Shown here piece after piece: positions 24,182 to 33,013 of a DNA stretch of 53,529 nt. Position 1 is the stretch's first letter. Every line of letters starts with the position of its first letter. Origin of the DNA: DATGMP01 sp035293565 (lineage in GTDB: Bacteria; Pseudomonadota; Alphaproteobacteria; BOG-932; Roseiterribacteraceae); the NCBI GenBank assembly GCA_035293565.1, contig DATGMP010000105.1, forward strand, positions 1 through 53,529, read 5' to 3'. Made by a program: the position numbers and the translations under genes. Below the pieces are notes generated by a model. The model made no database searches. It worked only from the letters and a program-made list of their open reading frames with translations, and had not been told where the DNA came from.

Positions 24182-25897
24182 ATGAATCTGCTCGCCCAAA
24201 CGATTCCCGACGATGATGCCGACCTGCAGAGCCGGGCTGGCATCTATCATTATGACGAGTTCGACCGCGCCTTTTTGCGGCAGCGCGTTGCGGAATTCCG
24301 TTGGCAGGTCGAGCGGCGCCTCGCGGGTGAGCTGACCGAAGACGAGTTTCGGCCGCTTCGGCTGATGAACGGTCTCTATCTGCAACTCCACGCTTACATG
24401 CTGCGCGTGGCGATCCCCTATGGGCTGCTGAGTTCCGCGCAGGTGCGCCAGCTCGCCTATGTCGCCCGCAGCTTCGACCGCGGTTTCGGCCATTTCACGA
24501 CCCGGCAGAACATTCAGTATCACTGGGCCAAGCTCGAGAAGGTGCCGGATGTCTTGGCGGCGCTGGCCGAGGTCGACATGCATGCGATCCAGACCAGCGG
24601 CAACTGCATCCGCAACGTGACCACCGACGAGTTCGCCGGCGCTGCGGCGGATGAGGTCGTCGATCCGCGGATCTATGCCGAGATCCTCCGGCAATGGTCG
24701 ACGCGGCATCCGGAATTCGTCTTCCTGCCGCGCAAGTTCAAGATCGCCATCACCGGCGCACCCCATGACCGCGCGGCGGTGAAGATTCACGATATCGGCC
24801 TGATCGCCAAGCGCAATGAGGCGGGCGAGGTCGGGTTCGAAGTCTATTCCGGCGGCGGCCTCGGCCGTATCCCGATCCTCGCCGTGAAACTGCGCGATTG
24901 GGTCGCCGAGCATGAGCTCATCGCCTATATGGAGGCGATCCTGCGCGTCTATAACGCGCTCGGTGGGCGCGAGAACATTCATAAGGCGCGCATCAAAATC
25001 CTGGCGCGCGATATGGGTCGCGACCATTTCGTCGAGCTGGTCGAGGAGGAGTTCGCGCGGCTTCCGCGCGATAAGTTCGCGCTCGAGCCCGAGATCGTCG
25101 CGGCGATCGCGCGCCATTTCGCGCCTCCGCCTTTCGAGACGCTGCCCGCGATTTCCGAAAGCTTCGAGCGCCATTGCCGCGAGGTGCCAGCCTTCGCGAC
25201 CTGGGCCAAGCAGAACACGCATCCCCATAAGCAGCCGGGCTACACCTCGGTCGTGATCTCCCTGAAGCCGAGCGGCGGCGTTCCCGGAGACTGCACGGCC
25301 GAGCAGATGGAGGCGGTGGCGGATCTCGCCGACCGCTATTCCTTCAGCGAGACCCGTGTGACCCACGCGCAGAACCTGGTCCTCGCGCATGTGCGGAAGG
25401 ATGATCTGTTCGATATTTGGCAGGTGCTGCAGGATGAGGGGCTTGCCACGGCCAATGTCGGCCTGATCACCGACATCATCTCATGCCCGGGCCTCGATTA
25501 TTGCGCGCTCGCCAATGCACGCTCGATCCCGATCGCTCAGCGCATCTCGGAGCGTTTTGCCGATTTGAAGCGGCAGCACGACATCGGCGAGATCTTCGTG
25601 AACATCTCAGGCTGCATCAATGCGTGCGGCCATCACCACGTCGGCCATATCGGCATCCTCGGCGTCGATAAGAAGGGTGAGGAATATTACCAGCTGACGC
25701 TGGGCGGCTCGGCCGTGAAGGATGCTGCGATCGGCGAGATCGTCGGCCACTCCTTCTCCTATGACGAGGTGGTCGACGCGGTCGAGACGATCGTGAAGGT
25801 CTACATCGCTCAGCGAAATGACGGCGAACGCTTCCTCGAGACCTATCGGCGCGTTGGCTTGGCGCCGTTCAAGGAAGCTCTGTATGGCGCTGCTTGA
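24182..25897 (+). CDS. cysI: Sulfite reductase hemoprotein subunit
   Basis: A 571-residue siroheme/4Fe-4S reductase that reduces sulfite to sulfide for cysteine synthesis. The cluster cysteines are C435-x5-C441 (SCPGLDYCALANA) and C478-x3-C482 (ISGCINACGHHHVG), which also ligate siroheme. Two ferredoxin-like half-domains flank them (FDRGFGHFTTRQNIQYH in the first, TRVTHAQNLVLAHV in the second). A nitrite reductase of the same fold is the alternative, but the DUF2849 and DUF934 neighbours argue for sulfite. The DUF934 gene starts within its 3' end. Confidence 0.93.
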   Translation: MNLLAQTIPDDDADLQSRAGIYHYDEFDRAFLRQRVAEFRWQVERRLAGELTEDEFRPLRLMNGLYLQLHAYMLRVAIPYGLLSSAQVRQLAYVARSFDRGFGHFTTRQNIQYHWAKLEKVPDVLAALAEVDMHAIQTSGNCIRNVTTDEFAGAAADEVVDPRIYAEILRQWSTRHPEFVFLPRKFKIAITGAPHDRAAVKIHDIGLIAKRNEAGEVGFEVYSGGGLGRIPILAVKLRDWVAEHELIAYMEAILRVYNALGGRENIHKARIKILARDMGRDHFVELVEEEFARLPRDKFALEPEIVAAIARHFAPPPFETLPAISESFERHCREVPAFATWAKQNTHPHKQPGYTSVVISLKPSGGVPGDCTAEQMEAVADLADRYSFSETRVTHAQNLVLAHVRKDDLFDIWQVLQDEGLATANVGLITDIISCPGLDYCALANARSIPIAQRISERFADLKRQHDIGEIFVNISGCINACGHHHVGHIGILGVDKKGEEYYQLTLGGSAVKDAAIGEIVGHSFSYDEVVDAVETIVKVYIAQRNDGERFLETYRRVGLAPFKEALYGAA

Positions 25898-26390
25898 GGC
25901 CGCCGGCCGGGCGGTCGAGGATATCTGGACGAAGGTCGATGACGATGCGCCGTTGCCCGCGGGGCCGGCGCTCATAAGCTTCGCCCGCCTGGAGCGCGAC
26001 AAGGATTTGCTCGCGGCGCGCGATGCGCCGCTCGGTATCATCGTGTCGTCAAAAACGAAGCCTGAGGATCTGGCGCCGTATCTCGACCGGGCGTCGCTCG
26101 TCGCAATCCAGTTCCCCGTCTCCAAGGACGGGCGCGGCTTCACCATCGCCCGCGCGCTCCGCGAGCGCTTTGGCTACAAAGGCGAGATCCGGGCGATCGG
26201 GCATGTCCTGCCCGATCAGTACGTTCATTTGCTGCGTGTCGGCTTCTCCAATGTCGAGGTACGCGACGGAACGGAGAGCCGGTGGCGCGAAGCGCTCAGC
26301 TTCTACGACGTCGCCTATCAGCCCGCGATCACCGACGACCACCCTCTCTCCCTCATGAGGCGCCGCCTGGCCGACACGGAGCGGCGGTAG
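25884..26390 (+). CDS. DUF934 protein (sulfite reductase-associated)
   Basis: A 168-residue protein. The pattern LERDKDLLAARDAPLGIIVSSKTKPEDLAPYLDRASLVAIQFPVSKDGRGFTIARALRERFGYKGEIRAIG-HVLPDQ is the DUF934 signature. It overlaps cysI by 14 bases, and the pairing is standard in proteobacteria. The role is unknown but linked to assimilatory sulfite reduction. In many genomes cysH follows at once; here the next gene is a response regulator, so the APS/PAPS reductase must lie elsewhere. Confidence 0.9.
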   Translation: MALLEAAGRAVEDIWTKVDDDAPLPAGPALISFARLERDKDLLAARDAPLGIIVSSKTKPEDLAPYLDRASLVAIQFPVSKDGRGFTIARALRERFGYKGEIRAIGHVLPDQYVHLLRVGFSNVEVRDGTESRWREALSFYDVAYQPAITDDHPLSLMRRRLADTERR

Positions 26391-26506
26391 AAAGTAGCCT
26401 GTCAGCTCACTTTCATCGTCATTTCTGCCTTCGCGGGATAAATACTTTTTATAAGTGTATAGTTTTCAAGATGAAACGAACTGGACTCCAATTCGTTGTG
26501 ACTTTT

Positions 26507-26902
26507 ATGGGGCAGAAATCGACCGTGCTTTTTGTGGAGGACGATCCTCTCGTCAGGGTCACGCTCGGCTATTTCCTTCCCGAGGACGAATTCAAGACGC
26601 TCGTGGCGGAAAGCGCTCTCGAAGCCCTGCGGATGCTCGCCGAGCATCACGTCGATGTGCTTGTCACCGATCTGGTGATGCCGGGCGCCAATGGCTTGGA
26701 CTTGGCCGCCCAGGCGAAGCTCCTCCGTCCCGACCTGCGCATCATGTTCATGAGTGGCTACTTCTCCCAAGCCGTGCAGGCGGAAAAAGTTGGACCTGTG
26801 ATGTTCAAGCCGATCTTGCCGCGCGAAATGGAGAGTGCGATCCGGCAATACCTGCAACTGTCGCGAACCCCGCAGGATCGAGAGCCTTCGGCTGAGACTT
26901 GA
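26507..26902 (+). CDS. Stand-alone response regulator receiver protein
   Basis: A 131-residue CheY-like receiver with no output domain. The acidic pair D12-D13 (FVEDDPLVR), phosphoacceptor D55 (LVTDLVMPG), S83 (FMSGYF) and K101 (MFKPI) are all in place. No histidine kinase is nearby. A preceding ATG at 26471 would add 12 residues; neither start has a clear ribosome-binding site. The A/T-rich stretch at about 26440-26470 looks like its promoter, so it is probably transcribed apart from cysI. Confidence 0.85.
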   Translation: MGQKSTVLFVEDDPLVRVTLGYFLPEDEFKTLVAESALEALRMLAEHHVDVLVTDLVMPGANGLDLAAQAKLLRPDLRIMFMSGYFSQAVQAEKVGPVMFKPILPREMESAIRQYLQLSRTPQDREPSAET

Positions 26903-27025
26903 TCACGATCAAACTGCGCCTATCGCGCCGTTACTTGCGTGACGCAAGGATCGGTGGGCCGCGTGGAGCGAAAAACTCAACGCGCTCCTTTCCCGCGGGT
27001 TTACCAAGGGCTATCACCGCAAGCG

Positions 27026-27946
27026 ATGATCCGCATCGGCATCGATTTGGGCGGGACCAAGATCGAAGGGCTGGCGCTTGGGCCCGATGGCGCCGAGCTT
27101 GCGCGCAAGCGCGTGCCTACGCCACGCGGTGACTATGGCGGCACGATCAGAACGATCGTCGAGCTTGTATCCTGGCTGGAAGCACAAAGCGAAGCGGGTG
27201 CCACCGTCGGTGTCGCGATGCCGGGGGCGATCTCGCCGCGCAGCGGATTCGTCAAGAATGCGAACTCGACCTGGCTCAATGGCAAGGCTTTCGATCGCGA
27301 TCTCGCGGCTGCGCTGGGGCGGCCGGTTCGTGTCGCCAACGATGCGAATTGCCTCGCCGTCTCGGAAGCGGTTGACGGTGCCGCCGCCGGTTTGGACGTC
27401 GTCTTCGCGGTTATCATCGGCACCGGCTGCGGCGGCGGCATTGCCGTCGGCGGTCGGCCGATCACCGGCTTGAACGCCATTGCAGGCGAATGGGGGCACA
27501 ATCCGCTGCCCTGGCCGGAACCGGACGAGCTTCCGGGGAGAACGTGCTATTGCGGCAAATCCGGTTGCGTCGAGACCTGGCTCTCCGGCCCGGGACTGGC
27601 GGCGGATCACCGCGTGGCGACGGGCCTTTCGATGGATGCCGTTCAGATCGCGGCGGCGGCCGAAGGCGGTGAATCCTCCGCCATCGCGACGCTGGCGCGG
27701 CACCGAATACGGCTGGCGCGCGCGCTGGCGACGGTGATCAATATCGTCGACCCGGATGCGATCGTCCTCGGCGGCGGCCTGTCCCAGCTTTCGGGCCTTT
27801 ACGAGAACCTGCCGACGCTGGTCGCCGGCTGGTGCTTCTCGGACGGCATCGCGACACCCATCTTGCCTGCGAGGCATGGTGATGCCAGCGGCGTCCGCGG
27901 CGCAGCCCGGCTCTGGCCGATCAGCGGGGAGGCGATCTCTGAATGA
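27026..27946 (+). CDS. ROK-family sugar kinase (fructokinase-like)
   Basis: A 306-residue ROK kinase. DLGGTK at 7-12 binds phosphate, the catalytic Asp106 is in ANDANC, and the zinc-binding site GEWGHNPL ... CYCGKSGCVE gives H158, C174, C176 and C181. It phosphorylates a hexose with ATP; fructose or N-acetyl sugars are common substrates in the family. The chosen ATG begins the fold; the frame is open from 26939. The deacetylase-like gene starts inside the last codons (ATGA overlap), so the two are coupled. Confidence 0.9.
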   Translation: MIRIGIDLGGTKIEGLALGPDGAELARKRVPTPRGDYGGTIRTIVELVSWLEAQSEAGATVGVAMPGAISPRSGFVKNANSTWLNGKAFDRDLAAALGRPVRVANDANCLAVSEAVDGAAAGLDVVFAVIIGTGCGGGIAVGGRPITGLNAIAGEWGHNPLPWPEPDELPGRTCYCGKSGCVETWLSGPGLAADHRVATGLSMDAVQIAAAAEGGESSAIATLARHRIRLARALATVINIVDPDAIVLGGGLSQLSGLYENLPTLVAGWCFSDGIATPILPARHGDASGVRGAARLWPISGEAISE

Positions 27947-28884
27947 CCATTCTCTTCACTCATGAGGACTGCCTCGACCACAATCCGGGCGATGAGCATC
28001 CCGAGCGCCCCGCACGGCTGAAGGCGATTCTTTCGGCACTCGACCATGCCGATTTCGCCGGGCTCGAGCGGCGCGCGGCGCCGCTTGCCGAACGTGCGGA
28101 TATCGCGCTGGTTCATGCCGCCGACTTCGTCGACGCGATCCTGGCGGCCGCGCCGAAGCACGGGCGCGTGATGATCGATAGCGATACGTTGCTCTCCCCC
28201 GGCTCCGACCGGGCGGCGCTGCGGGCGGCCGGCGCGGTTGTCGCCGCGGTCGAGGCGGTTTGCGCCGGCGAAGCCAAGACGGCCTTCTGCGCGGTTCGGC
28301 CGCCTGGCCATCATGCCGAGCCCGAGCGCGCGATGGGGTTCTGCCTGTTCAATTCGATTGCGGTGGGCGCGGCGGTGGCCGTGAACCGGCACGGCCTGTC
28401 GCGAATCGCGATCATCGATTTCGATGTGCATCACGGAAACGGTACCGAAGCGATCACCGAAGGACGACCTGGCTGGCTCTATGCCTCGTCGCATCAATGG
28501 CCGCTCTATCCCGGCACCGGGGCCGCACAGCACCGCGGTCCACATGGGAACATCGTCAATGCGACTCTGCCGCCGGGAGCGGACAGCGCGCGGTTCCGGT
28601 CCGCTTTCGAGGAACGCATCCTGCCCGCGCTGGACAATTTCCGGCCCGAGCTCCTTCTGATCTCCGCCGGCTTCGACGCGCATCGTAGCGATCCGCTCGC
28701 CGGGCTCGATCTCGAGACCGAAGATTTCGCCTGGGTGACGAGCGCGCTTGGCGATGTGGCAGCACGGCATGCGAGGGGGCGCGTCGTCTCCGCGCTCGAA
28801 GGGGGCTACGATTTGCAGGCGCTCGCCGATTCAGCCGCTGCGCATGTTCGTGCGCTGATGGCGAGCGAGACGAAGGCCCGATAA
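27943..28884 (+). CDS. Histone deacetylase superfamily hydrolase (acetylpolyamine/acetoin-utilization type)
   Basis: A 313-residue zinc amidohydrolase of the arginase/deacetylase fold. H123-H124 (PPGHHAEPERAMGFC), zinc ligands D161 and H163 (DFDVHHGNGTEA) and D245 (SAGFDAHRSDPLAGL), and the EGGYDL turn are present. Bacterial members deacetylate acetylpolyamines or other small amides, and a protein target is also possible. It overlaps the ROK kinase gene by four bases, an arrangement that would fit deacetylation and phosphorylation of an amino sugar, but this is inference. Confidence 0.9.
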   Translation: MTILFTHEDCLDHNPGDEHPERPARLKAILSALDHADFAGLERRAAPLAERADIALVHAADFVDAILAAAPKHGRVMIDSDTLLSPGSDRAALRAAGAVVAAVEAVCAGEAKTAFCAVRPPGHHAEPERAMGFCLFNSIAVGAAVAVNRHGLSRIAIIDFDVHHGNGTEAITEGRPGWLYASSHQWPLYPGTGAAQHRGPHGNIVNATLPPGADSARFRSAFEERILPALDNFRPELLLISAGFDAHRSDPLAGLDLETEDFAWVTSALGDVAARHARGRVVSALEGGYDLQALADSAAAHVRALMASETKAR

Positions 28885-28886
28885 GG

Positions 28887-28914
28887 ACGCCCACCGAGAA
28901 ATCTCGGCGGGCGT
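28887..28914. terminator. Bidirectional hairpin terminator
   Basis: ACGCCC-A-CCGAGA, two-base loop, TCTCGG-C-GGGCGT: a 13-position stem with one mismatch. It begins just after the deacetylase-like stop and lies before the convergent Thr-rich gene's stop at 28933. Confidence 0.7.
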
Positions 28915-28932
28915 GCCATTCAGGATTGCGCG

Positions 28933-29355
28933 TTATTCCACGCGAGTCGTGGTCGTACGCGAATAGGTCCTACGTTCGGTCGGAACCGTGGCCGTATAGG
29001 TCGTCGTTTGTTGGGACGACGGCGTCACGGTCGTGTAGGTCGTCTCTCCGGTCGGCGAATATGGATTCGGCACGGTCGTCGTTGTCGTCGTTGCCACCGG
29101 ATCGGTGCGGGTAGTCACCGTACGTTCGGACGTGGTGCCGCTATAAGGGTCATAGGTTTTCTCGACCCGGGTGGTGGTTTGTTCGGCTGGCACCGGCACT
29201 GGAACCGCCGGGACTGCCGTGGTGGTAGTGGTTGTGCGGCTGACGGTGCTGTCATACGCTTGCTGCGCATACGCCTCTTGGGCGATGGCCGCGCCAGCGA
29301 TCAGGGTAAGCGCCGCCGCGCCCGCGAGCAGGCTCTTGGTCATCGTCATCTCCAT
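28933..29355 (-). CDS. Thr-rich low-complexity exported protein
   Basis: A 140-residue protein with a Sec signal peptide (MTKSLLAGAAALTLIAGAAIAQEAYA). The mature chain is extremely rich in threonine with runs of TTTTTT and repeats of a Thr-Thr-Arg/Val pattern (RTTTTTTAVPAVPVP, SERTVTTRTDPVATTTTTTVP, ERRTYSRTTTTRVE). It has no cysteine or known domain. It is probably an unstructured periplasmic or surface protein. Starts at 29355, 29349 or 29343 are all possible (M-E-M-T-M). Low complexity means homology searches will be weak. Confidence 0.75.
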   Translation of the reverse strand: MEMTMTKSLLAGAAALTLIAGAAIAQEAYAQQAYDSTVSRTTTTTTAVPAVPVPVPAEQTTTRVEKTYDPYSGTTSERTVTTRTDPVATTTTTTVPNPYSPTGETTYTTVTPSSQQTTTYTATVPTERRTYSRTTTTRVE

Positions 29356-29495
29356 CGGATGTTCTTCGCGAAGACCCTTTGCGGACCTTCGCTCGAATAA
29401 ACAAAATCGGCTTCGGCGTTGTTCCGAAGTAGAGGGGTTGCTGAACCGGTGTCGTTATCTATCTCTTTGAAATACCAAATGAAGCGTGAGGGGTC

Positions 29496-29915
29496 ATGAA
29501 ATATTTGCATACCATGGTTCGCGTGACCGATTTGGACGCCTCGGTCGATTTTTATTGCAACAAGCTGGGTTTGAAGGAGCTTAGGCGCCACGACAACCAA
29601 GGCGGCCGCTATACATTGGTTTTCCTTGCCGCGCCGAATGACGATTCCGCGCAGGTCGAGCTGACCTACAATTGGGATCCAGAGATCTATGGCGAGGGCC
29701 GGAATTTCGGGCATCTCGCATACGAGGTCGACGACATTTATGCGACCTGTCGGCGACTGATGGAGGCCGGCGTCACGATCAACCGGCCTCCGCGCGACGG
29801 TCGCATGGCTTTTATCCGCTCGCCGGACAATATCTCGATCGAGCTGCTTCAGGCAGGCGCAGCGCTGCCTCCTGCCGAGCCCTGGGCATCGATGCCGAAC
29901 ACCGGCAAATGGTGA
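29496..29915 (+). CDS. gloA: VOC family protein, lactoylglutathione lyase-like
   Basis: A 139-residue glyoxalase I-like protein. It starts YLHTMVRVTDLDASVDFYCNKLGLKE, continues ELTYNWDPEIYGEGRNFGHLAYEVDDIYATC and ends FIRSPDNISIELLQ. The His, Glu, His and Glu metal positions of glyoxalase I (around H5, E58, H77 and E126) are visible. It converts the methylglyoxal-glutathione adduct to lactoylglutathione if it is a true GloA. The GGGGTC before the ATG is the ribosome-binding site. It stands alone. Confidence 0.85.
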   Translation: MKYLHTMVRVTDLDASVDFYCNKLGLKELRRHDNQGGRYTLVFLAAPNDDSAQVELTYNWDPEIYGEGRNFGHLAYEVDDIYATCRRLMEAGVTINRPPRDGRMAFIRSPDNISIELLQAGAALPPAEPWASMPNTGKW

Positions 29916-29971
29916 GTGGCGGTTCGTCTTCGGTACGGGCGTGACGTCTGAGGATGACGACGATAACCGAA

Positions 29972-30820
29972 TTACATTTCCGACGTCAGGATCGCGTCCA
30001 AACCTTCGCGATAGGTGGGATAAGCGAGGCTTATGCCCAGCTCCTCCTTGATACGTCGGTTGGAGACCCGCTTATTGTCGGCCCAGAACTCGCGGGCGGC
30101 ATCAGAAAGAACAGCCTCGCCGAACGGAATCTCGGGCGGCGGTGCGATGCCGAGCAGCTTGCAGGCATAGGTGACCGGATCGGCTGACGGAGCCGCGAGG
30201 TCGTCAGCAAGATTGTAGATCCGGCCCGGACGCGGTCGTTCGATCGAAGCGTGGAGCACGGCCGCAATGTCGTCGACATGGATCCGGTTGAAGACCTGTC
30301 CCGGTTTGATGATTCGCTGCGCACGCCCGGCCTTGATCGCGTCGAACACGCTGCGCCCCGGCCCATAAATGCCGGACAGGCGAAAGACATGCGCCGGAAC
30401 GGGCAGGGCTTGCCAAGCCCGTTCGGCCGCGAGCCGTCGTTGACCGCGCGTGCTGGCAGGATTGCAGACCGTTTCTTCGTCGACGGTGCTGCCGTCGGTG
30501 ACGCCATAGACCGAAGTGGTCGACAGATAGCCGCTCCAGGCGAGGTCGGGCAGCGCCGCAACGGCCGCGCCGCACTGGCGCAGCGCCGGATCGTCAGGAT
30601 CGGGCGGAATCGAGCCTAGCAGATGGGTCGTTCCAGCCAGCGCCGAGGCTGCGATCGGCCCCATCCCATCAAACGGAATGGGCTCGATGCCCATCGCTCT
30701 GAGCTCGGCATGTCCTTCCGCGGCTCGACATGTCCCGGCGACTTGCCAGCCATCGCGCTGCAGGCGCCGCGCCAGCGCTCGCGCCGAATAGCCAAGGCCG
30801 AAGGTGAAAAGACGCGGCAC
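29972..30820 (-). CDS. NAD-dependent epimerase/SDR-like protein (GTG start)
   Basis: A 282-residue extended-SDR-like protein. The Rossmann start is FTFGLGYSARALARRLQRDGW, the catalytic region YLSTTSVYGVTDG, and the substrate region RLSGIYGPGRSVFD. This resembles the YeeZ-type branch, with unknown substrate. The start is GTG, sharing its first base with the TAG stop of the SIMPL-like gene (TAGTG), which implies coupling. Confidence 0.85.
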   Translation of the reverse strand: MPRLFTFGLGYSARALARRLQRDGWQVAGTCRAAEGHAELRAMGIEPIPFDGMGPIAASALAGTTHLLGSIPPDPDDPALRQCGAAVAALPDLAWSGYLSTTSVYGVTDGSTVDEETVCNPASTRGQRRLAAERAWQALPVPAHVFRLSGIYGPGRSVFDAIKAGRAQRIIKPGQVFNRIHVDDIAAVLHASIERPRPGRIYNLADDLAAPSADPVTYACKLLGIAPPPEIPFGEAVLSDAAREFWADNKRVSNRRIKEELGISLAYPTYREGLDAILTSEM

Positions 30821-31527
30821 TATTGGCTAGAGGCGTGCGCTGCGAAGGTGACGTTCGCCGTCATCTCGACCTTCTGGGCGAGCGAGACGTCCGCCGTCTC
30901 GGTCGAAGGCGAGGACGAGATCATCGGCATCGCCGCGGCGCGGGCGGGATAATTGATCGGTCGCGGCGGGGCGAAGCCGAAGTTGATGTTCTCGATCCGG
31001 TATTTCCGATCGGGCTCCGCCTGGTTGAGCTGCGCAAGCGCCTCATTGACGCGCTTGTACATCTCACCCCGCAGCTTGGTCCGCGTCGCTTCCGTTTCCG
31101 CCAAGGTCGGCGAGAAATCGACCGCTTGCTCCTTGATCTGAAGACCGGGCCGGGAGGCCGATTTCGCGCGATCCGCGAGGCCGCCGAGCTGGCTCTCGGG
31201 AAGGCGCGCCTCCAGCACCGCATGCCAATGCTCGAGTCCGCTCGGATCCTGCTCGCGATCGAAGCGGGTGAACCGCCATTCGGCGCCTTGCGCCAGCCCT
31301 TTGACGGCATTCAGGATTTCGCCGCGGACCTTGCCGGCGTCGCCGCCCGGCATCGCGGCGTCGACGGCGAGCTCGGTGCGCGCAGTTTGCGTCGTAACCC
31401 AATCCTCCAGCGACAGGCTCATCGAGACGGTGTCGTTTTGCGGCGGATAGGCGATGATCGGGGTGTTTTGCGCGAAGGCGACCTGGCCGGTCAGTGCAAT
31501 GGTCGCGATCAGAACCGTGGAGCGCAT
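30820..31527 (-). CDS. Exported SIMPL-like (DUF541) protein
   Basis: A 235-residue protein with a signal peptide (MRSTVLIATIALTGQVAFAQ). The mature part has alternating strand-helix segments (NDTVSMSLSLEDWVTTQTARTELAV; GEMYKRVNEALAQLNQAEPDRKYRIENINFGFAPP; then a C-terminal AQKVEMTANVTFA) compatible with the SIMPL/DUF541 fold, but the match is from pattern only. Probably periplasmic. It precedes and is coupled to the epimerase-like gene. Confidence 0.65.
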   Translation of the reverse strand: MRSTVLIATIALTGQVAFAQNTPIIAYPPQNDTVSMSLSLEDWVTTQTARTELAVDAAMPGGDAGKVRGEILNAVKGLAQGAEWRFTRFDREQDPSGLEHWHAVLEARLPESQLGGLADRAKSASRPGLQIKEQAVDFSPTLAETEATRTKLRGEMYKRVNEALAQLNQAEPDRKYRIENINFGFAPPRPINYPARAAAMPMISSSPSTETADVSLAQKVEMTANVTFAAHASSQ

Positions 31528-31597
31528 GTTGATCTCCTCAGGCGTGCTGTTTTGCGCCTTTTACTGGCCGATTGAGGTGAAATCGGGGCAGCCGGAG

Positions 31598-32266
31598 TCA
31601 AAAATCGAGGTCGGCATAATGCTGTGGAGGCGGCGCGCCCGGGACATGGTCGGCGAGCAGCGGCCGAAAGCTGGGGCGCGACTTGAGCCGCGCGAACCAG
31701 TCCTTGGCGGCCGGATGGTCGCCCCACGGCACGTCGCCTATATAGTCGACCGACGACAGGTGTGCCGCCGCCGCGATATCGGCCAGCGAGAAATGATCCC
31801 CCGCAAGCCAGCGCCGGCGCTCCGAGAGGTAGGCAATATAATCGAGATGATAATGGATATTCGCGAGGCCGGCGCGAATCGCCGCGGCGTCGGGCTCGCC
31901 GATCCGCAGGACCCGCTTCATCAGCTTCTCGCCGACAAGGTTGTTCGTCACCTCCGCGTTGAACTTGATGTCGAACCAGGCGACCAGCCGCCGCGTCTCC
32001 GCGCGGGCGAGCGTATCGGGGCCGATGAGCGGCCGCTCGGGATAAGCCTCGTCGATATACTCCGCGATGGCTTGGCTTTCGGCGAGCACCGTGCCGTCGA
32101 CATCGACCAATACCGGGACCTCGCCCGCGGGATTGAGCGCAAGAAATTCGTCCCGGCGTTCCCAGACCTTCTCCAGAACCAGGTCGAAGGGCAGCCCTTT
32201 CTCTGCAAGAACGATGCGGATCTTGCGCGAAAAGGGCGATAGCCAGAGGTGATAGAGGGTTCGCAT
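31598..32266 (-). CDS. Glutathione S-transferase
   Basis: A 222-residue GST. The thioredoxin-like N-terminal domain has TLYHLWLSPFSRKIRIVLAEKGL with a serine at the catalytic position and PAGEVPVLVDVDGTVLAESQAIAEYID with the cis-proline and the Glu-Ser glutathione contact. The C-terminal helical domain ends FSLADIAAAAHLSSVDYIG. It uses glutathione to modify electrophiles. The start at 32266 fits the fold; the longer frame runs to 32356. It has the same orientation as the F420 operon, after a 114-base gap, but is probably independent. Confidence 0.9.
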   Translation of the reverse strand: MRTLYHLWLSPFSRKIRIVLAEKGLPFDLVLEKVWERRDEFLALNPAGEVPVLVDVDGTVLAESQAIAEYIDEAYPERPLIGPDTLARAETRRLVAWFDIKFNAEVTNNLVGEKLMKRVLRIGEPDAAAIRAGLANIHYHLDYIAYLSERRRWLAGDHFSLADIAAAAHLSSVDYIGDVPWGDHPAAKDWFARLKSRPSFRPLLADHVPGAPPPQHYADLDF

Positions 32267-32380
32267 GCTTTCGGCCGACAAATCTCTCAGATTCACCGGA
32301 AAGCGCAACCCGGAAAGACCCCACGTACGCTTACAACGTGCGGAACGACGCGACACTGATTTGAATCAATGGAGTGGAGA

Positions 32381-33013
32381 TTACTCCGCGGCATGCAGCG
32401 GGAGGCGCAGACGCTCGCGGCCGATCTCTTCCATCTGCTCCAGGTCGTCGGGCGTGTCGACGTCGAAGGCGAGGCCGGGCCGCCGGACGATGTGGACAGC
32501 CAATCCGGCGCGCTCTGCGGCCTTGCGATGGCGATCGAAGCTGCCGGAGCCATAGAGATAGGGGATGGCGCCCACCGGCGAGACGAGCAGGGCGTTGGTA
32601 CCGGCGCCGGCGCGGTCTCCTGCGATCGCGACGCCGTCACCCTCGCGGGCCACAGCGATCAGGGCCTGCAAATCGTCGGGCATGAGGAAGGGGAGATCGC
32701 AACTGAGCGACAGGACGCCTGACGCACCTCGATCGCGGGCATGCGCGGCCGCCTGGGCCAGGGCCTCGTTCAGGCCATGCGGCGTCTCCTCGAGGATCGC
32801 GCCGATGCCGCGGGACTGCGCAAACTGGAGCATCGCGAGGGATCGGCTGATAGCGAGCGTCCGATCCGGTCCAACGATGGCCGCCGTGATCTCCAGCGTC
32901 TGACGAAAGAAGGATTCATTCAGGCGACGGCGCTCGGTGTCCGACAGAGCCGAGGCGAGGCGGGATTTGCCTTCCTCGAGCGGCCGTGCCGGGATGATCG
33001 CCCAGAGGCTCAC
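32381..33013 (-). CDS. cofC: Phospholactate/phosphoenolpyruvate guanylyltransferase (F420 biosynthesis)
   Basis: A 210-residue nucleotidyltransferase of the CofC/FbiD family. It begins WAIIPARPLEEGKSRLA and has LSLSCDLPFLMPDDLQALI, GAGTNALLVSP and FDVDTPDDLEQM. It activates 2-phospholactate, phosphoenolpyruvate or 3-phosphoglycerate with GTP to make the donor for CofD. Which substrate is used here cannot be read by eye. The start is GTG, overlapping the cofD stop (GTGA). It is the last gene of the F420 operon. Confidence 0.92.
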   Translation of the reverse strand: MSLWAIIPARPLEEGKSRLASALSDTERRRLNESFFRQTLEITAAIVGPDRTLAISRSLAMLQFAQSRGIGAILEETPHGLNEALAQAAAHARDRGASGVLSLSCDLPFLMPDDLQALIAVAREGDGVAIAGDRAGAGTNALLVSPVGAIPYLYGSGSFDRHRKAAERAGLAVHIVRRPGLAFDVDTPDDLEQMEEIGRERLRLPLHAAE

